NCBI GenBank assembly: GCA_035771175.1
Contig: JAYMFD010001271.1
Coordinates: forward strand, 868,001 to 932,000
Direction: 5' to 3'
DNA: 64,000 nt
Source of the DNA: Paratinospora sagittata
Lineage: Eukaryota; Streptophyta; Magnoliopsida; Ranunculales; Menispermaceae
The notes under the pieces are model-generated. The model saw only the letters and a program-made list of their open reading frames with translations. It was not told the DNA's origin and ran no database searches. Shown piece after piece: positions 49,901 to 59,654 of the stretch (positions are counted from its first letter, which is position 1; every line of letters starts with the position of its first letter). The position numbers and the translations under genes were made by a program.

Positions 49901-52900
49901 TTATTGCAACCATTATTTGATCATATTGTTGCAGAATTATCAGTTAACTAGTTAGTCTACCTAGGTGTCTCTCGATCTGTTTTAATCAATTATGTACTTT
50001 ATTGCTCCTTTTTGGTGTGCATAAAAGTGTATTGCTTTCTTTTATGGCATCAGGTTATTCGTATGGGAATAAATAGTATGACTGCTGGAGAGGTTTATGG
50101 TCGTTTGGTACCTCTTGCACTTCTTCTTGTTGATGGTAAGTCTTGATCCTATCATGTGTTTTGCCGGCATTCCAGTTATATAATATTTCTTTTTGACTAG
50201 CCGTGTGTGAGATTAAACTGATTGAGGATAACCACTAACCAGCAGTATTGATAGAATGATTCAGATTTTAATGTCACAAGGAATTTCAAATTTTTGGTTC
50301 CAAAGTTCAAAAAGATTTAACCTATGAAGAAAAATATGAAGATTATTGAATCTTTTCTGGGATTTTGGGTTGCACATTATGCTATTCATAACTAGTAACC
50401 CTAATTTATGAAACATTGTAAGAAAGCTCACCTAGTGAAGCATGAACAATTTCATGCGATATCAGTAAATTGCTGCTATGTTTAAGGAGAAATGATTGAA
50501 GACTCAAATTTTTGAAGAGTTTAGTTCAATCTCAAGAATGCTGAAACTTGATTAATAATATTACATTATTCTTGGCATACAACCTTTCGAATATAAAAAT
50601 TAGCCAAACTGTGTGTACAACCACCAGAATGTAAATATATTACTTTTGTACTTGAGTTTTATTCAGTGGGAAGTGATTATTTGTAGGTACCGTGCAGTGT
50701 TCACCAAATGGATGCCCTTGGTTACATATATGCAAAGATTACCCACAAAATATTCAGTCATTGAATTGTTTGTCTTTGTTCAAAGTAGTAGTAAAGTTCT
50801 GCACACCAATATGATCAGCTTCTGGTACCTATTGCCATACATCTGAGTTGTGGTAGGGTCTGTTGGACGTTGCTCTCACAAAAAGCTAGGCCTTTGTTGT
50901 AACCATATGGCAGTGGCATGAGCAATAGTAAATAATCTGCATTAACAATGGGACGAAGTTAATTTGAACAAAAAAAAAAAGATGAAGTTAATTGAGCTTT
51001 TTTTTTAATCAAGTGTAGATGCAAGCAGAGTTGCTAAAGCGCCAAGGTAATCACTAGCTAAGTGGTGCCCGGACATTGCCTAGACAAGGCCCAAGCCATG
51101 CAAATAATATTTATTTATAGCTCCCTTAAATAAATAAATAATTACATCTACACATACAAACCTTGTATATGTAATTTACGTACATATTCCACAATATAAG
51201 AGTCAAATCTTGTGTGAAAAAACTATATTATACACTACAGTTTTTGTTCACAAATTAAAAACCAGAGCACATATTAAGAAAAATAAGACGACTTGGCATA
51301 TAGTGAAAGTATAGTATTTAAACCCAAAGTCGGGTAGCCTCGTTGGATGAGGGACGAGGTATTAGTCGTAGTTGAGGGGCGAGGTCTCGATTTCGAGTCC
51401 GAGTTCGTGCCCACACTTATCCGTCCATTTTGGAGAGGGACGCCCAACAACCTTTGCAGTTCCGACTCCAGAATAGTCTCGCCCCCCCGCAAAGGGGTTA
51501 GCGGGGACACCGGGGGGTCATAGACCAAAAAAAAAGAGTATAGTATGTAAAGAGGTATATTTTATGTTATACATATGGCAAAAAATAAAATATTTGCAAC
51601 CAGGTAACAAAAATAAAATAGAAAATAAAATTAGAAACTAGGAAGAAGAAAAAAGACAACTAGTGCAATGGAAATATAACATCAGAATTATAAACTATGC
51701 CGAATGTTCAAGCTATACATTAACATGCGTAACAATACAAAGAAAAAATGACCTTACGCTTCTTATATTTAGAATGGGCCCTTAAACTCTTATAAAAAAA
51801 TTTAAAGAACCCTAATATTGGCTTCAAGTATGGCGTGGGCGATTTAGTTGAAAATTTGGTGATGGACTAATCATTACACCTAGGTGTGGCCTTGACAACG
51901 CTAGTTTTAAGTGAGGAAGTTCATAAGGAAAAAAATCTGAGAGAGGGATGGGAAAGATACTTCAATAAATAAGTGATGCAGATCTGTGTATCTTTTCTTT
52001 CCAAAAAAAAAAAAAAAGATTTGTCTATCTTTTTCTAAAGTCCATGTTTATTAAAATAATTCATCCTGGGGTTTTGAATCCCTCTTTGGTTTGTGCAGAT
52101 TTGAATTCATTGTTAAAATCCTTAATCCTGCAATTTTAGTGGTGAATGAGTAAGTTGATTTTGTTCAGGTAGCAGTCCTATTGACATAACTGATCCAAGG
52201 TGGGAAATCTATCTCGAAGTTCAGAGGAAAAAGGTTGAAAATGGAGATTATAATGTTAAATTGGTTGGATTTGCGGCTATTTATCGGTTTTATCACTACC
52301 CTGAAAGTTCGCGCCTGCGTGTCAGCCAGGTATTATATCCTACATTATTGTATCTTTTTCATGAAAAACAAGGTGCCTACGAATTTGATCATTCTCTGAT
52401 CTTTGACCAACATTGGTTTGCCTAGGGCTCAAATCACCAAGGCTTGTTTTTTTGTTGCCTTCATTTGATATCCCCTTGGATTCCACTGTCAACTAGAGAA
52501 GTTATATTTTTATTTTGGTTGATCAGGTGATATGCTTCATATTCCTGTCCCTGTTAGCAAGTATTTCTGCATATAAAGAAGCTTAGGGCATGTTTGGTTC
52601 AGCATTTAAAAACAGTTTTTCAAAACACACTTTTTAAAAACTGTTTTTTAAGTATTTTTTTCCTGAAAATAAGGAAAACAACAAAAAGTTGTTATCTTGT
52701 TTTCTTCACAAATCTTAAAGATGCATTTAAAAACTATTTCCAAAAACAACCTAACCAAACAAGTTCTCATGTCATCTTTGTTTCAAAAACAAAAAACTGC
52801 ATTTAAATTTTATACCAAACATGGCCTTAGAAATTTAGTCTGGTTTGCATCAAATCTGAACTTTCCATTCAAATGTCGGTGCTTCCTCAGACCGCTGTAG

Positions 52901-54428
52901 AAATTATGAAATGTTAGGGATGAATTTTGTTGGTTCTTATCTTCATTAATTGAAGACTAGTGGAAATGCACGTGTTGCATGTGATTTTTATATAAATTAA
53001 TTAAAATAAATCAAAGTTCTTCTACATATATATATATATAAGGAATATGTAAATTTTTTACTTTTGATATGATTAAAATGGGTGAAGTTGTATAGAAATA
53101 GGGATAAAGGTAGGTAAGAGTAAAAAGTTGGAAGTTAGAAAGCAATATAAGAATAATTGGAATTAAAAAATACGTGTGAAAAAAGGAAAAGTAGTTAAAA
53201 TATCAAAATTTTTTTTAATAAAAACTTAAACACTATTGAAGCGCATTCTAGACAGAAAAAGGCCGCACTTTGAAAAGTTCTAAGTACTTTCATTATTATA
53301 GTATAGGTTATCTAAGTTTTCTTTTAGTGATAGATTTTGTTGGTAAGCAACTTCATTAATTGAAAATTAGCTTATTTTTCTCCTGATTTTCTCATTTGCA
53401 ATTTGTTGATGGCAGATTCTGGTGTTTCCTCCTTACCAAGGTCAAGGTCATGGGCGCCTTATTCTTGAAGTCCTCAACTCTGTTGCCATATCGGAAAAGG
53501 TTTACGACATCACAGTTGAAGAGCCATCTGACTACCTCCAGCATGTGCGCACATGCATTGACGTCCTTCGCTTACTCGCATTTGAACCAATCAAACCGGC
53601 TGTCAGTTCAGTTGCTTCATATCTGAAGCAAGGCAACTTATCCAAAAGAACCTGCAACTTACAATCTGACCCACCTGCCTCACTTGTCAAAGAAGTAAGA
53701 GAAAACTTGAAGATCAGCAAGAAACAGTTTCTTCAATGTTGGGAGATTCTCATCTATCTTGACCTTGATCAGAATGATTGCTGTTGCATGGAGAACTATA
53801 GAACCCTTGTAGCGGAACGCATGAAGGTTGATATCTTAGGGAAAGATAATGGGTTGTTGGGAAAATGTGTGATCGAAGTCCCAAATGGTTATGACCATGA
53901 TATGACATTTGTCATGTTCTTGCCGCCAGAAGCTAGGGAAAAGGTGGTTGATAATGATGCTCAAATTGAGAAAAATCAAGCTAATCAGGAGGAGCAATTG
54001 AGTAAGCTAGTTGATGAACAGATGGAACAAATCAAGCAGATTGCAGAAAAGGTATCTTCGTATCGGGGATGAATTTTTTTGTTTCTTGATCCATATATCA
54101 TCAGTAATAGCATGGTGGCTTGTGATCTGGAGGTTCTTGATACTTGTAATAGCTGGATTTTGTATTTTCTTCGTTACCGAGTATTTATCACTAGAATTAA
54201 GAGAGCCATTCTTGAACTTCTTGAACTCCATTGTAAGTGCAACTTGATATTTTTAGCTGTACCAGTTATTGGAATTCCCACCTTTTTTTTTTAATTGTTT
54301 TAGCTGTCTGTAAACTAGGCCCGTGATGGCATTGGCTGGTCGTAACGGTTATTATGATCTTGCATGCAAAATTTCAGGCCGAAAACAAAAAGCTCAAACA
54401 CGCGGGCTCAGCTCCTGAAAGCTGCTGA
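34296..54428 (+). CDS. HAG2: Histone acetyltransferase type B catalytic subunit (HAT1 family), 11 exons
   Basis: Exons: 34296-34374, 34477-34518, 34616-34725, 35220-35288, 38153-38191, 38270-38346, 38441-38540, 50054-50135, 52169-52329, 53416-54051, 54378-54428. All ten introns are GT-AG, phases agree, and they give 481 codons without a break. The family acetylates newly made histone H4 (Lys5/Lys12) before nuclear import and chromatin assembly. Residues 16-20 are basic (PKKRRR). HAT1 N-domain ~25-160. GNAT fold from ~200 (LVGFAAIYRFYHYPESSRL). Acetyl-CoA loop PPYQGQGHGRL at ~258-268. Catalytic Glu region VYDITVEEPSDYLQ at ~282-295, with Glu288 as the likely general base by comparison with human HAT1. 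A charged helical tail follows. Exons 2 and 5 are only 42 and 39 bp. The last exon is the least certain: a different frame in it, and an acceptor near 55645, could give another C-terminus. Introns 4 and 7 are swollen by transposons; exons are clean. Confidence 0.93.
35627..37207 (+). mobile_element. TRIM-like non-autonomous LTR element in HAG2 intron 4
   Basis: The left terminal repeat, TGTGGGAATTTGTGGACC to CCACCTAACA (35627-35830), is followed by TATTATCAAAGC, close to a Met-tRNA primer site. The short internal part ends ATAGAGAT before the right repeat TGTTAGGAATTTGTGGAC (36037). The right repeat is interrupted (about 36085-37090, including a SINE) and resumes with CGGAGTAAAACCCTA and GTTGAGATCTAAGTCTACCAACA (to ~37207). 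No coding capacity. No matching TSD, so it is old. Confidence 0.6.
36893..37073 (-). mobile_element. tRNA-derived SINE with 17-bp TSD
   Basis: AATAAAAGTTGAGATCT is repeated exactly at 36876-36892 and 37074-37090. Inside, a T-run (the reversed poly-A tail) opens the element. Its minus strand holds an A-box-like TAGTGGTTGGGTGCAA and a B-box-like GGTCTCAAGTTCGATAC. It is 181 bp and probably intact. Confidence 0.9.
38905..40081. mobile_element. Non-autonomous hAT-type element in HAG2 intron 7 (copy 1)
   Basis: The ends CAAGGTTCGAAA and (reverse complement of the right end) CATGGTTCGAAA form short inverted repeats. CCCTTGTA and TCCTTGTA flank them (38897-38904, 40082-40089), an 8-bp TSD with one mismatch, as for hAT. 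The body is AT-rich, with many (T/A)TCGAATTT repeats at 39850-39965 and near-terminal internal repeats. No transposase frame. 1177 bp. Confidence 0.7.
40154..40671 (-). pseudogene. Orphan basic ORF, probably retroelement-derived
   Basis: The longest frame (166 codons, 40154-40654) has an Arg/Lys-rich N-terminus followed by SSLKWYKVWLVDDDGAIVIEE. This resembles uncharacterised plant ORFs with a WF..W.....G..V.IEE pattern that are common in repeats. A second minus frame of 144 codons overlaps, and I cannot choose with certainty. It sits in intron 7 of a host gene on the other strand. No function assigned. Confidence 0.35.
42067..42221 (+). mobile_element. Au-like SINE in HAG2 intron 7
   Basis: The order GGTTGAGGTTGCTCCCTCGT, CATGGGTTCG, TTTGCAGAGTGGGAGTAAGG, TTCCTTCCCAAGATCCTGC, GAGCCTTATGCACTAACTAC follows the Au SINE layout known from many angiosperms. 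No TSD recognised; old copy. Confidence 0.65.
42546..44247 (-). mobile_element. Solo SIRE-like LTR in HAG2 intron 7, TSD AGTTA
   Basis: Plus-strand ends are TGTTGGACACCCG and CCACTTAAGTCAATA, with AGTTA at 42541-42545 and 44248-44252. It aligns with the minus LTR at 15873 (GAACCAAACCGTTACAA, AAGGCAAA(C/T)CTATCC, repeated CATGGGCTAAGGA). The palindromic cassette here uses other units (TAGCGCGCTAGG, AGTGCGCTGGCC near 43490-43580). Confidence 0.85.
44379..45918 (-). mobile_element. 5'-truncated LINE (L1-type), decayed
   Basis: The T-run at 44379-44407 is the reversed poly-A tail. Moving leftward in coding sense: PLMYLGMPLGGNPLKLSFWEP (45938-45740, RT C-terminal region), MRNFPWKRKDKTKGPHLVRW (45679-45610), and a zinc-binding zf-RVT region near 44609-44926 (HLLSECEFVKRIGDRW, IIWCVWAERNARI). 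Frames shift several times. The 5' side ends at the gypsy LTR boundary 45919. Confidence 0.8.
45919..46845 (-). mobile_element. Gypsy LTR fragment, reversed
   Basis: It opens TGTGACGACC, the reverse complement of the GGTCGTCACA end seen at 19838. The block order mirrors 31441-31803. Two CC(A/G)ACGCC-type repeats with GATGACGTC lie near 46640-46710. The other end is cut by the plus-strand LINE near 46850. Confidence 0.6.
46850..48192 (+). mobile_element. LINE reverse transcriptase fragment, truncated at both ends
   Basis: RT motifs in order: KVDFAKAYDSV (~46865), INGRPRGK, GDPLSPFLYTMVADVL (47048-47100), the active-site box QYADDCLFF (~47185-47212), then LYLGMPLGGNILKASFWEP and a 311-codon frame at 47258-48193. 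It has a stop after YDSVK and at least one frameshift near 47250. The 3' end is missing; hAT-like sequence begins at ~48193. Confidence 0.85.
48193..49218. mobile_element. Non-autonomous hAT-type element, truncated copy 2
   Basis: Direct-orientation copy of 39045-40081 with a few percent difference, ending in the same GAACCATG terminus. The left end is missing at the LINE junction. It lies in the same intron as copy 1, about 9.1 kb away. Confidence 0.8.
49219..49449 (-). mobile_element. SIRE-like LTR end fragment
   Basis: It matches the last ~190 bases of 42546-44247: TTGGTGCTGAAA(C/T)ATACT, ATTAGCA(T/C)CAAT, GTTATATTGT, and the end CCACTTAGGTCAACA at 49449. Confidence 0.7.
51318..51536 (+). 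mobile_element. tRNA-derived SINE in HAG2 intron 8
   Basis: AGTATAGTAT flanks it at 51308-51317 and 51537-51546. It begins with a GTAGCCTCGTTGGATGAGG A-box region and a GGTCTCGATTTCGAGTCC B-box region, ends in A9, and is GC-rich compared with the intron. The 84-codon minus ORF inside is incidental. Confidence 0.85.
52586..52826. mobile_element. Tourist-like (PIF/Harbinger) MITE in HAG2 intron 9
   Basis: GGGCATGTTTGGT and its near reverse complement ACCAAACATGGCC form the ends, flanked by TTA (52583-52585, 52827-52829), the TSD type of this superfamily. The 241-bp body has A/T-rich sub-terminal inverted repeats and no ORF. Confidence 0.9.
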
Positions 54429-56871
54429 TGATGCTCGGTAATTATTTATTTGTTTGATTATTGGTTTTTAAAGCTACTTCGATGCTAATAAAAACGAAAG
54501 AAGAGTTTTTCAAAGTTTAACATTTATTTTCTGTGTTTTCAACAATTTATTCTTTCTTTTATTTTGTAGAGTTTCTAAATTTGAATCGAACTTGAAACAT
54601 AGTTCGATCTACAAAGGGCTTTGCTTTTGCTTTTTATTTGTTGAGGTTTATCCTCTACTTCTAATAGAAGATGAACTATCTATACATAGGTAAATAAAAC
54701 TATGATATAATAAATGAATTAAGATTTAAACATATTTAAAGAAAAAATATGTCATATATAAATAATTTTATTTTTAATTAAAATTGTATTATAATTATTA
54801 TATAACAAATAATCATTTTAACTTGAACTTAATTATTAATCTTATATATATAAATAACACCAATAAATGGTTGGCTCATTAGAAGTAGGTTGAGTCCCAA
54901 GGCCATCTTTATATAAAGTTTTATAGTTTGATTTTTGGAGGCGTCTTCATTGAGAGAGGTATATTATTCCACTTGCCTCGAATGGAAACTAGTCTCATAC
55001 CCGAAGGAGTCGGGATACCTCATAGGAAACCAAAAACAAAATATAAGTAAATAACACAAATAAAATGAATATATTTAGATAAAATAAACCAATTATTTTT
55101 ATAGTAAGAAATTGAGACTTTACATAAGAAACACTTTATCTCTGAAACTAAATTAACTTAAGAGGTTAGATTACCAAACAACATGTTTAAAATAAAGCTC
55201 TTATAAAAGTATAACTAAACGAGAAGAGCTCATTTTTTAGAGTTAAAAAAAAATAGAGTTGTCAAACACTATCTTAGTCTACTTCATTGCATCCTATATA
55301 TAGCTAATCTTTGTTCAGTAAACATTCCATTAATGTTTTTGACAAAAAAAAAAAGTCAACAACAACGACAATCCATCAAAGTTTCCTTCTTTTTTTTTTT
55401 TTTTAAAGCAAAATCATTTAAGTCCGTTTCATCCTTTATACTATTTCTTGATTTATTTATGCTCAATGTCCTACATGCGTCTGAAAATACTTCGCCTACT
55501 CAATGTCCGTTTCATCCAACCTTCATAATGCAAAATAAATAAATAAAATAATAATAATAATAATGTAAGTAGTGATTCATTGTTATAGACAATAAAAATT
55601 ATTAAAATTATAACATGCTAATAGATTTTTTCTTAAATTTTTCAGAAGAGGGCATCCTTCAGAAGTTTGGTTGGTTGTACTAACGTTCTTGCACAAGTTG
55701 TGCGTCACCACAAAAAAGCTTGTTTGAAGTCTCTCGCCTATTTAGAACTCTCTTTCTATTCCATTTTCATTCCAATGCGCTGGTCACATACACATCAATG
55801 GCTTATTCAAGAAGAGAGCATTTTGGTCATTTCAGGGACCTAGGATTATGATATAATTCAATACGGCCAGCAAGACCACTAGTTTTTTTATTTTATTTTA
55901 GGTGTTAGATAACTCTAGTCAGTGAAATTTCCCTTCTCATTTTTTTTTTGGTGAATTGAGCAGCAACATCTCAAGCAGATTTGTTATGGGATACACATAT
56001 TGCATAAAACTTTATTCACATCACGCCTAAATCTCACGCGGCCTATTTGAAAAATAAAAACAAAAAATATCATTAACTGATGCATAAGCACACTTGTAAC
56101 ACCCTCTCCTAGCAATTCGATTTTCAAGCAAAGAAAACCTCTTTAGCTCTTGTTATGAAGGTAGCTTTTACTGCAAGTTTTGTCACTCAAAAGTCCAATA
56201 GACTTGGGAACAAGGAGCATTAAGATTAGAATAATGCTATATTGATTGGGGTGTTCTACAGCAATGCAAACACTACTAAATTACACTGAATCACAAGCTG
56301 ACACATAATTGGATAAAAAATCATGAGTGTCAAGATCATGCAGTTTGCATTTCAGTTTCTACTGCAACCAATGTAGTATTGATCGATAGATAAGGCACAT
56401 GACCCTGGAGAAGTTCTGTCATAATAAGAAGCATCTTTAATTATTTTCTAGCTTCCAGTTGTATGGTTTAGGGTCATAGATTTTGGAAGGCTGATGATTT
56501 CCCTCAAGAGGTTGGTTATAAGAATCTCATTGCATGAAATTCTGATAAAGCCAATATGACATTGTGTTATTTTCTATGTTTTCCCCAATTAGTTCATCTT
56601 CTTTTTTTCCTAGAAAATAAATAAAGAACATCAAACTGCCCTACCCCAAGAAGTATGCTTTCTGGGGAGGGGAGAAGGATGATATTAGAGTTCAATGCGC
56701 TTCTTTGGCATATATTATGCATCAAATCATGTACTATGAGTGTGGAAAAAACTTTTTGCGGAGAAATATGGTGTCACAAAACACAATCAAATTATCTAAA
56801 GACCATTTTTCTAAGTAATATGCATCCTTTTATACTCCTTAACTACCTCACATGGAGAATTTACAGTGGTT
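54429..56871. other. Intergenic region between convergent host genes
   Basis: AT-rich. An AAT/AAAT microsatellite lies near 55538-55563, and poly-T and poly-A runs near 55343 and 55390. A possible small inverted-repeat element is at about 55140-55270. A good acceptor (TTTTTCAG) at 55637-55645 opens a 73-codon frame that could be an alternative 3' exon of HAG2. Nothing else is supported. Confidence 0.4.
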
Positions 56872-57952
56872 TTAGATCTTGTGAACACTGCAACCAGTAT
56901 CTTCTGATGTTAAATTCTCATTCCAGCTTTCAAATTCAGATCCCCCAAACACCAACTGCTTTATTCCCACGTAACTGTCAAAAACCAAATCAAACTGGGA
57001 AAATTCAGACAAACAGATGAACCAAAAAAAAAAAAAATGGAAAGTCAATTTTATCTAATAGAGCTATATATATATCATTGAATCTCAGAGATAAAAATTC
57101 TACTAGCAAATCTTCCAATCATCAACTAAATAACAAGATACATCAAATTTATTAAAACCCAAATGAGATAATAAGCTTACTCAGAGCTTATCTGTGTGAG
57201 TGCATTTATCAAAACATCTAACAGTAATGGTTCACTGGTGCCTATATCCACCCTGTTGAAATTTGACCACAATTATTGATAGGAATTGCGTAAGCTGACG
57301 CTTTGAAACAATTACTATAGAATCAAACTCACTAAACAAACATTTTAAAACTGAGATCCATACCAGACACGTCCCAAATTTTCTAGAATCTCAAAGTCGC
57401 CAATGTTATAAAATGTGGCTGGTGTCACATTTGCTCCTTGAATAGCATCATAATTTGGTCTTTTATCCATGGGAGATTGCGACAACTGAAGTATTAAATC
57501 GAGAATTTATAAAGGTAAGCCACGCATGGAAAGAATGGCAACGATGTGAAAATAGATGTAAACAAGTACAAATTCTAGTTATAGACAGTTCTTTACAAAA
57601 TGTCTCATTTGTCCTTGAAAGAAATAAATCATTGCCTTCAGGTTCTTGTATCATTTCCCCCTGGATATATTCTTAAAATGAATTGACTAAGGCAGTAGCA
57701 TTTAAATAATAGAATGATGAACACAAACACAACTTACCTGCATGTTCATGGAATTGCATCCACCAAGACGTCCAACAATGTGCCAAGACCTAATTGTCTG
57801 CATTTAAGCCATGCCATATCACTGGTGTGCTCATTTATGAAAAAATCAACACAGTTATAAAGAGGTCACTTACATCACACATTAAGGATACATCACTAGG
57901 CAAAGGAGCATTGTAGAATTCAAACCATATATATGAGTTTGAGAAATCAAGC
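56872..57952 (-). CDS. DUF3531-type protein, C-terminal five exons
   Basis: Minus-strand exons in order: 57952-57874, 57797-57738, 57485-57364, 57252-57181, 56974-56872 (TAA at 56874-56872). All introns are GT-AG and the phases fit, giving about 145 residues. The protein reads LDFSNSYIWFEFYNAP, RSWHIVGRLGGCNSMNM, a QLSQSPMDKRPNYDA block, YNIGDFEILENLGRVWVDIG, EPLLLDVLINALTQIS, YVGIKQLVFGGSEFESW. I recognise this from memory as the plant family with DUF3531 (PF12049-type, mostly plastid-predicted, function unknown). The first exon starts in phase, so earlier exons must lie at higher coordinates. None is seen before 64000, where transposons fill the space: either a very long intron or a gene cut by insertion. 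Tail-to-tail with HAG2. Confidence 0.8.
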
Positions 57953-58076
57953 CTGATAAAAGCCAGCTATAGAAGTAAGTAAATAACATAGTAACAACAA
58001 AATTGAAAACATATAATCAAATTATGAACAGGAATTGGTGAAGAGACATCTGTTTTCCAAGAATTGAGTGGTTTAG

Positions 58077-59654
58077 TGACATCCCTGATTTTTACTTCGG
58101 CTTCTTTCTAGGATGTATCTCAAATTTTCTTGAAAATCATGGCCCTTGGACCATAGAAAACCTTGTGTATTGAGGTGTATGGGACCGCATGAACTCAAAC
58201 TTAGGTGGAAAATGACATTCATGAAGTGGAAGACCTTAGACAAGGGGGTATATGGCCTAGAATTCTGAAAAGGGGAAGAAAAAGAGAGTTCCAGCAACTT
58301 GGATTGCAAAGGAGTCAGATGAATTGCAAAGAAGTCGACTGGATTGCCATTTTCCAAGTAAAAAAAAAAAAGACAGGTCAATCCATTCAACTAGATTGGC
58401 AAGGAGTCAACTGGATTGGCTTGGGCTATATAAAGAGGTGACTTTTTGGGTCCTTTTCAATATCTTTTCAATATTTCCACTTCTCCAAAACAAAAAGAAC
58501 CGTGAGGGAAATTTTGGGGCCTTGGAGAGAGGTTCAAAGAGGCCAAGATTAGTACTTGAAAGGGTTCAAACATCACTTTGGAGAACCAATTTGGATTCCA
58601 TAGTATCATTCCAACCAATTTGAGGTAATTATTCTCCAAAATCTTAAATCTCCATTTTCTCCAAGAGACCTAGAACGTGAATGTGAGTTGGGGCCTTGTT
58701 CTTGAATGATTCTAAGGGCATTCAAATGCCCATTTGAGTCATAAATAGAGACGAACAAGCCTTCAAAGTTGGAGAACCCGAAATCTCCATTTCGGATAGT
58801 TCTAAAATGCCCAAACTTGAATTTCGAATGCGAAACCCTCTAAGTGATTCGAATGAGGTTTGAACTCCATTATTTGTAATGTCGAAATGAGTCTAAATGA
58901 TGGAAAGAAATGCTAAATATAGTTTTTGTCTGAATTTTAGGAAGTGAGAAACTCGAAATAGCTTCGGAGGCTTTTGAAGAGAGTTGTGAGTGTTCCAGGT
59001 GCACCAAGGTGAGTAGATTTCCTTCCTTTCATTACATTCATCATTATAGTACGCAAATATTTACTTTGGCATCATGATATGGTATAATACATTGTATATA
59101 GATTATTGCATTTGTGTTGGAACGTCATGTATTTATGTCTGCAATGGTTTTCACTTGGTTTTGGCATGGTAAAGGATCATCCTAATGAAATCCTTAGTCC
59201 CGAATATGAGTGGTTCAACTCATATGAATATAAGTGGGTGGTTTAATCCGCATGAGGACTAAACCTCGTTGATATAGGAGGGATCATTCAACGGGAACCC
59301 CACACCCGACATGTGAGTGGTTTAGCTCGTATGAACTCCATGTGGATGGTTTAACTCATAGGAACACACACTTGGGTGGTTTAACCCTTGTGAACATACA
59401 TGAGTGATTTAACTCTTTTTCTTTTAAAAAAAAAAGAAACTAGAAATTATTTATATGTATATAGAAAAAAGATTACAGGTTACATCAATTGTCGGGTGAC
59501 TGGTTTAACTCAAGAGAAAGGGGTTTGAACCATTTGCTAGAAACTCATTAGTACAACAATGGTTACAAGTTTATGAACTAGTGAAAGGAAATGGGTGAAC
59601 AACCTGTCTTTTGTTATTTTATTTTCTTTTCGGACTTGAATGTATGGATATGAG
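58077..59654 (+). mobile_element. Ty3-gypsy-type LTR (5' part)
   Basis: It starts TGACATCCCTG and has a TATATAAAG box at 58428-58436, then a leader with GTGAGGGAAATTTTGGGG and AG-rich sequence, a layout like the other gypsy LTRs here. TTTAG precedes it (58072-58076), but no right partner is visible. A copia LTR interrupts at 59655. Confidence 0.5.
59200..59420 (+). repeat. Degenerate GTGGTTTAACTC repeats
   Basis: GAGTGGTT(C/T)AACTC, GGGTGGTTTAATCC, GAGTGGTTTAGCTC, GGATGGTTTAACTC, GGGTGGTTTAACCC and GAGTGATTTAACTC recur every 30-50 bp, each followed by (A/T)(C/T)(A/G)TATGAA or GTGAAC-like bases. Six or more units. Confidence 0.75.

Noticed and set aside
57455..57676. 73-codon plus ORF
   Set aside because: It overlaps an exon-intron junction of the minus-strand DUF3531 gene, whose splice phases are consistent.
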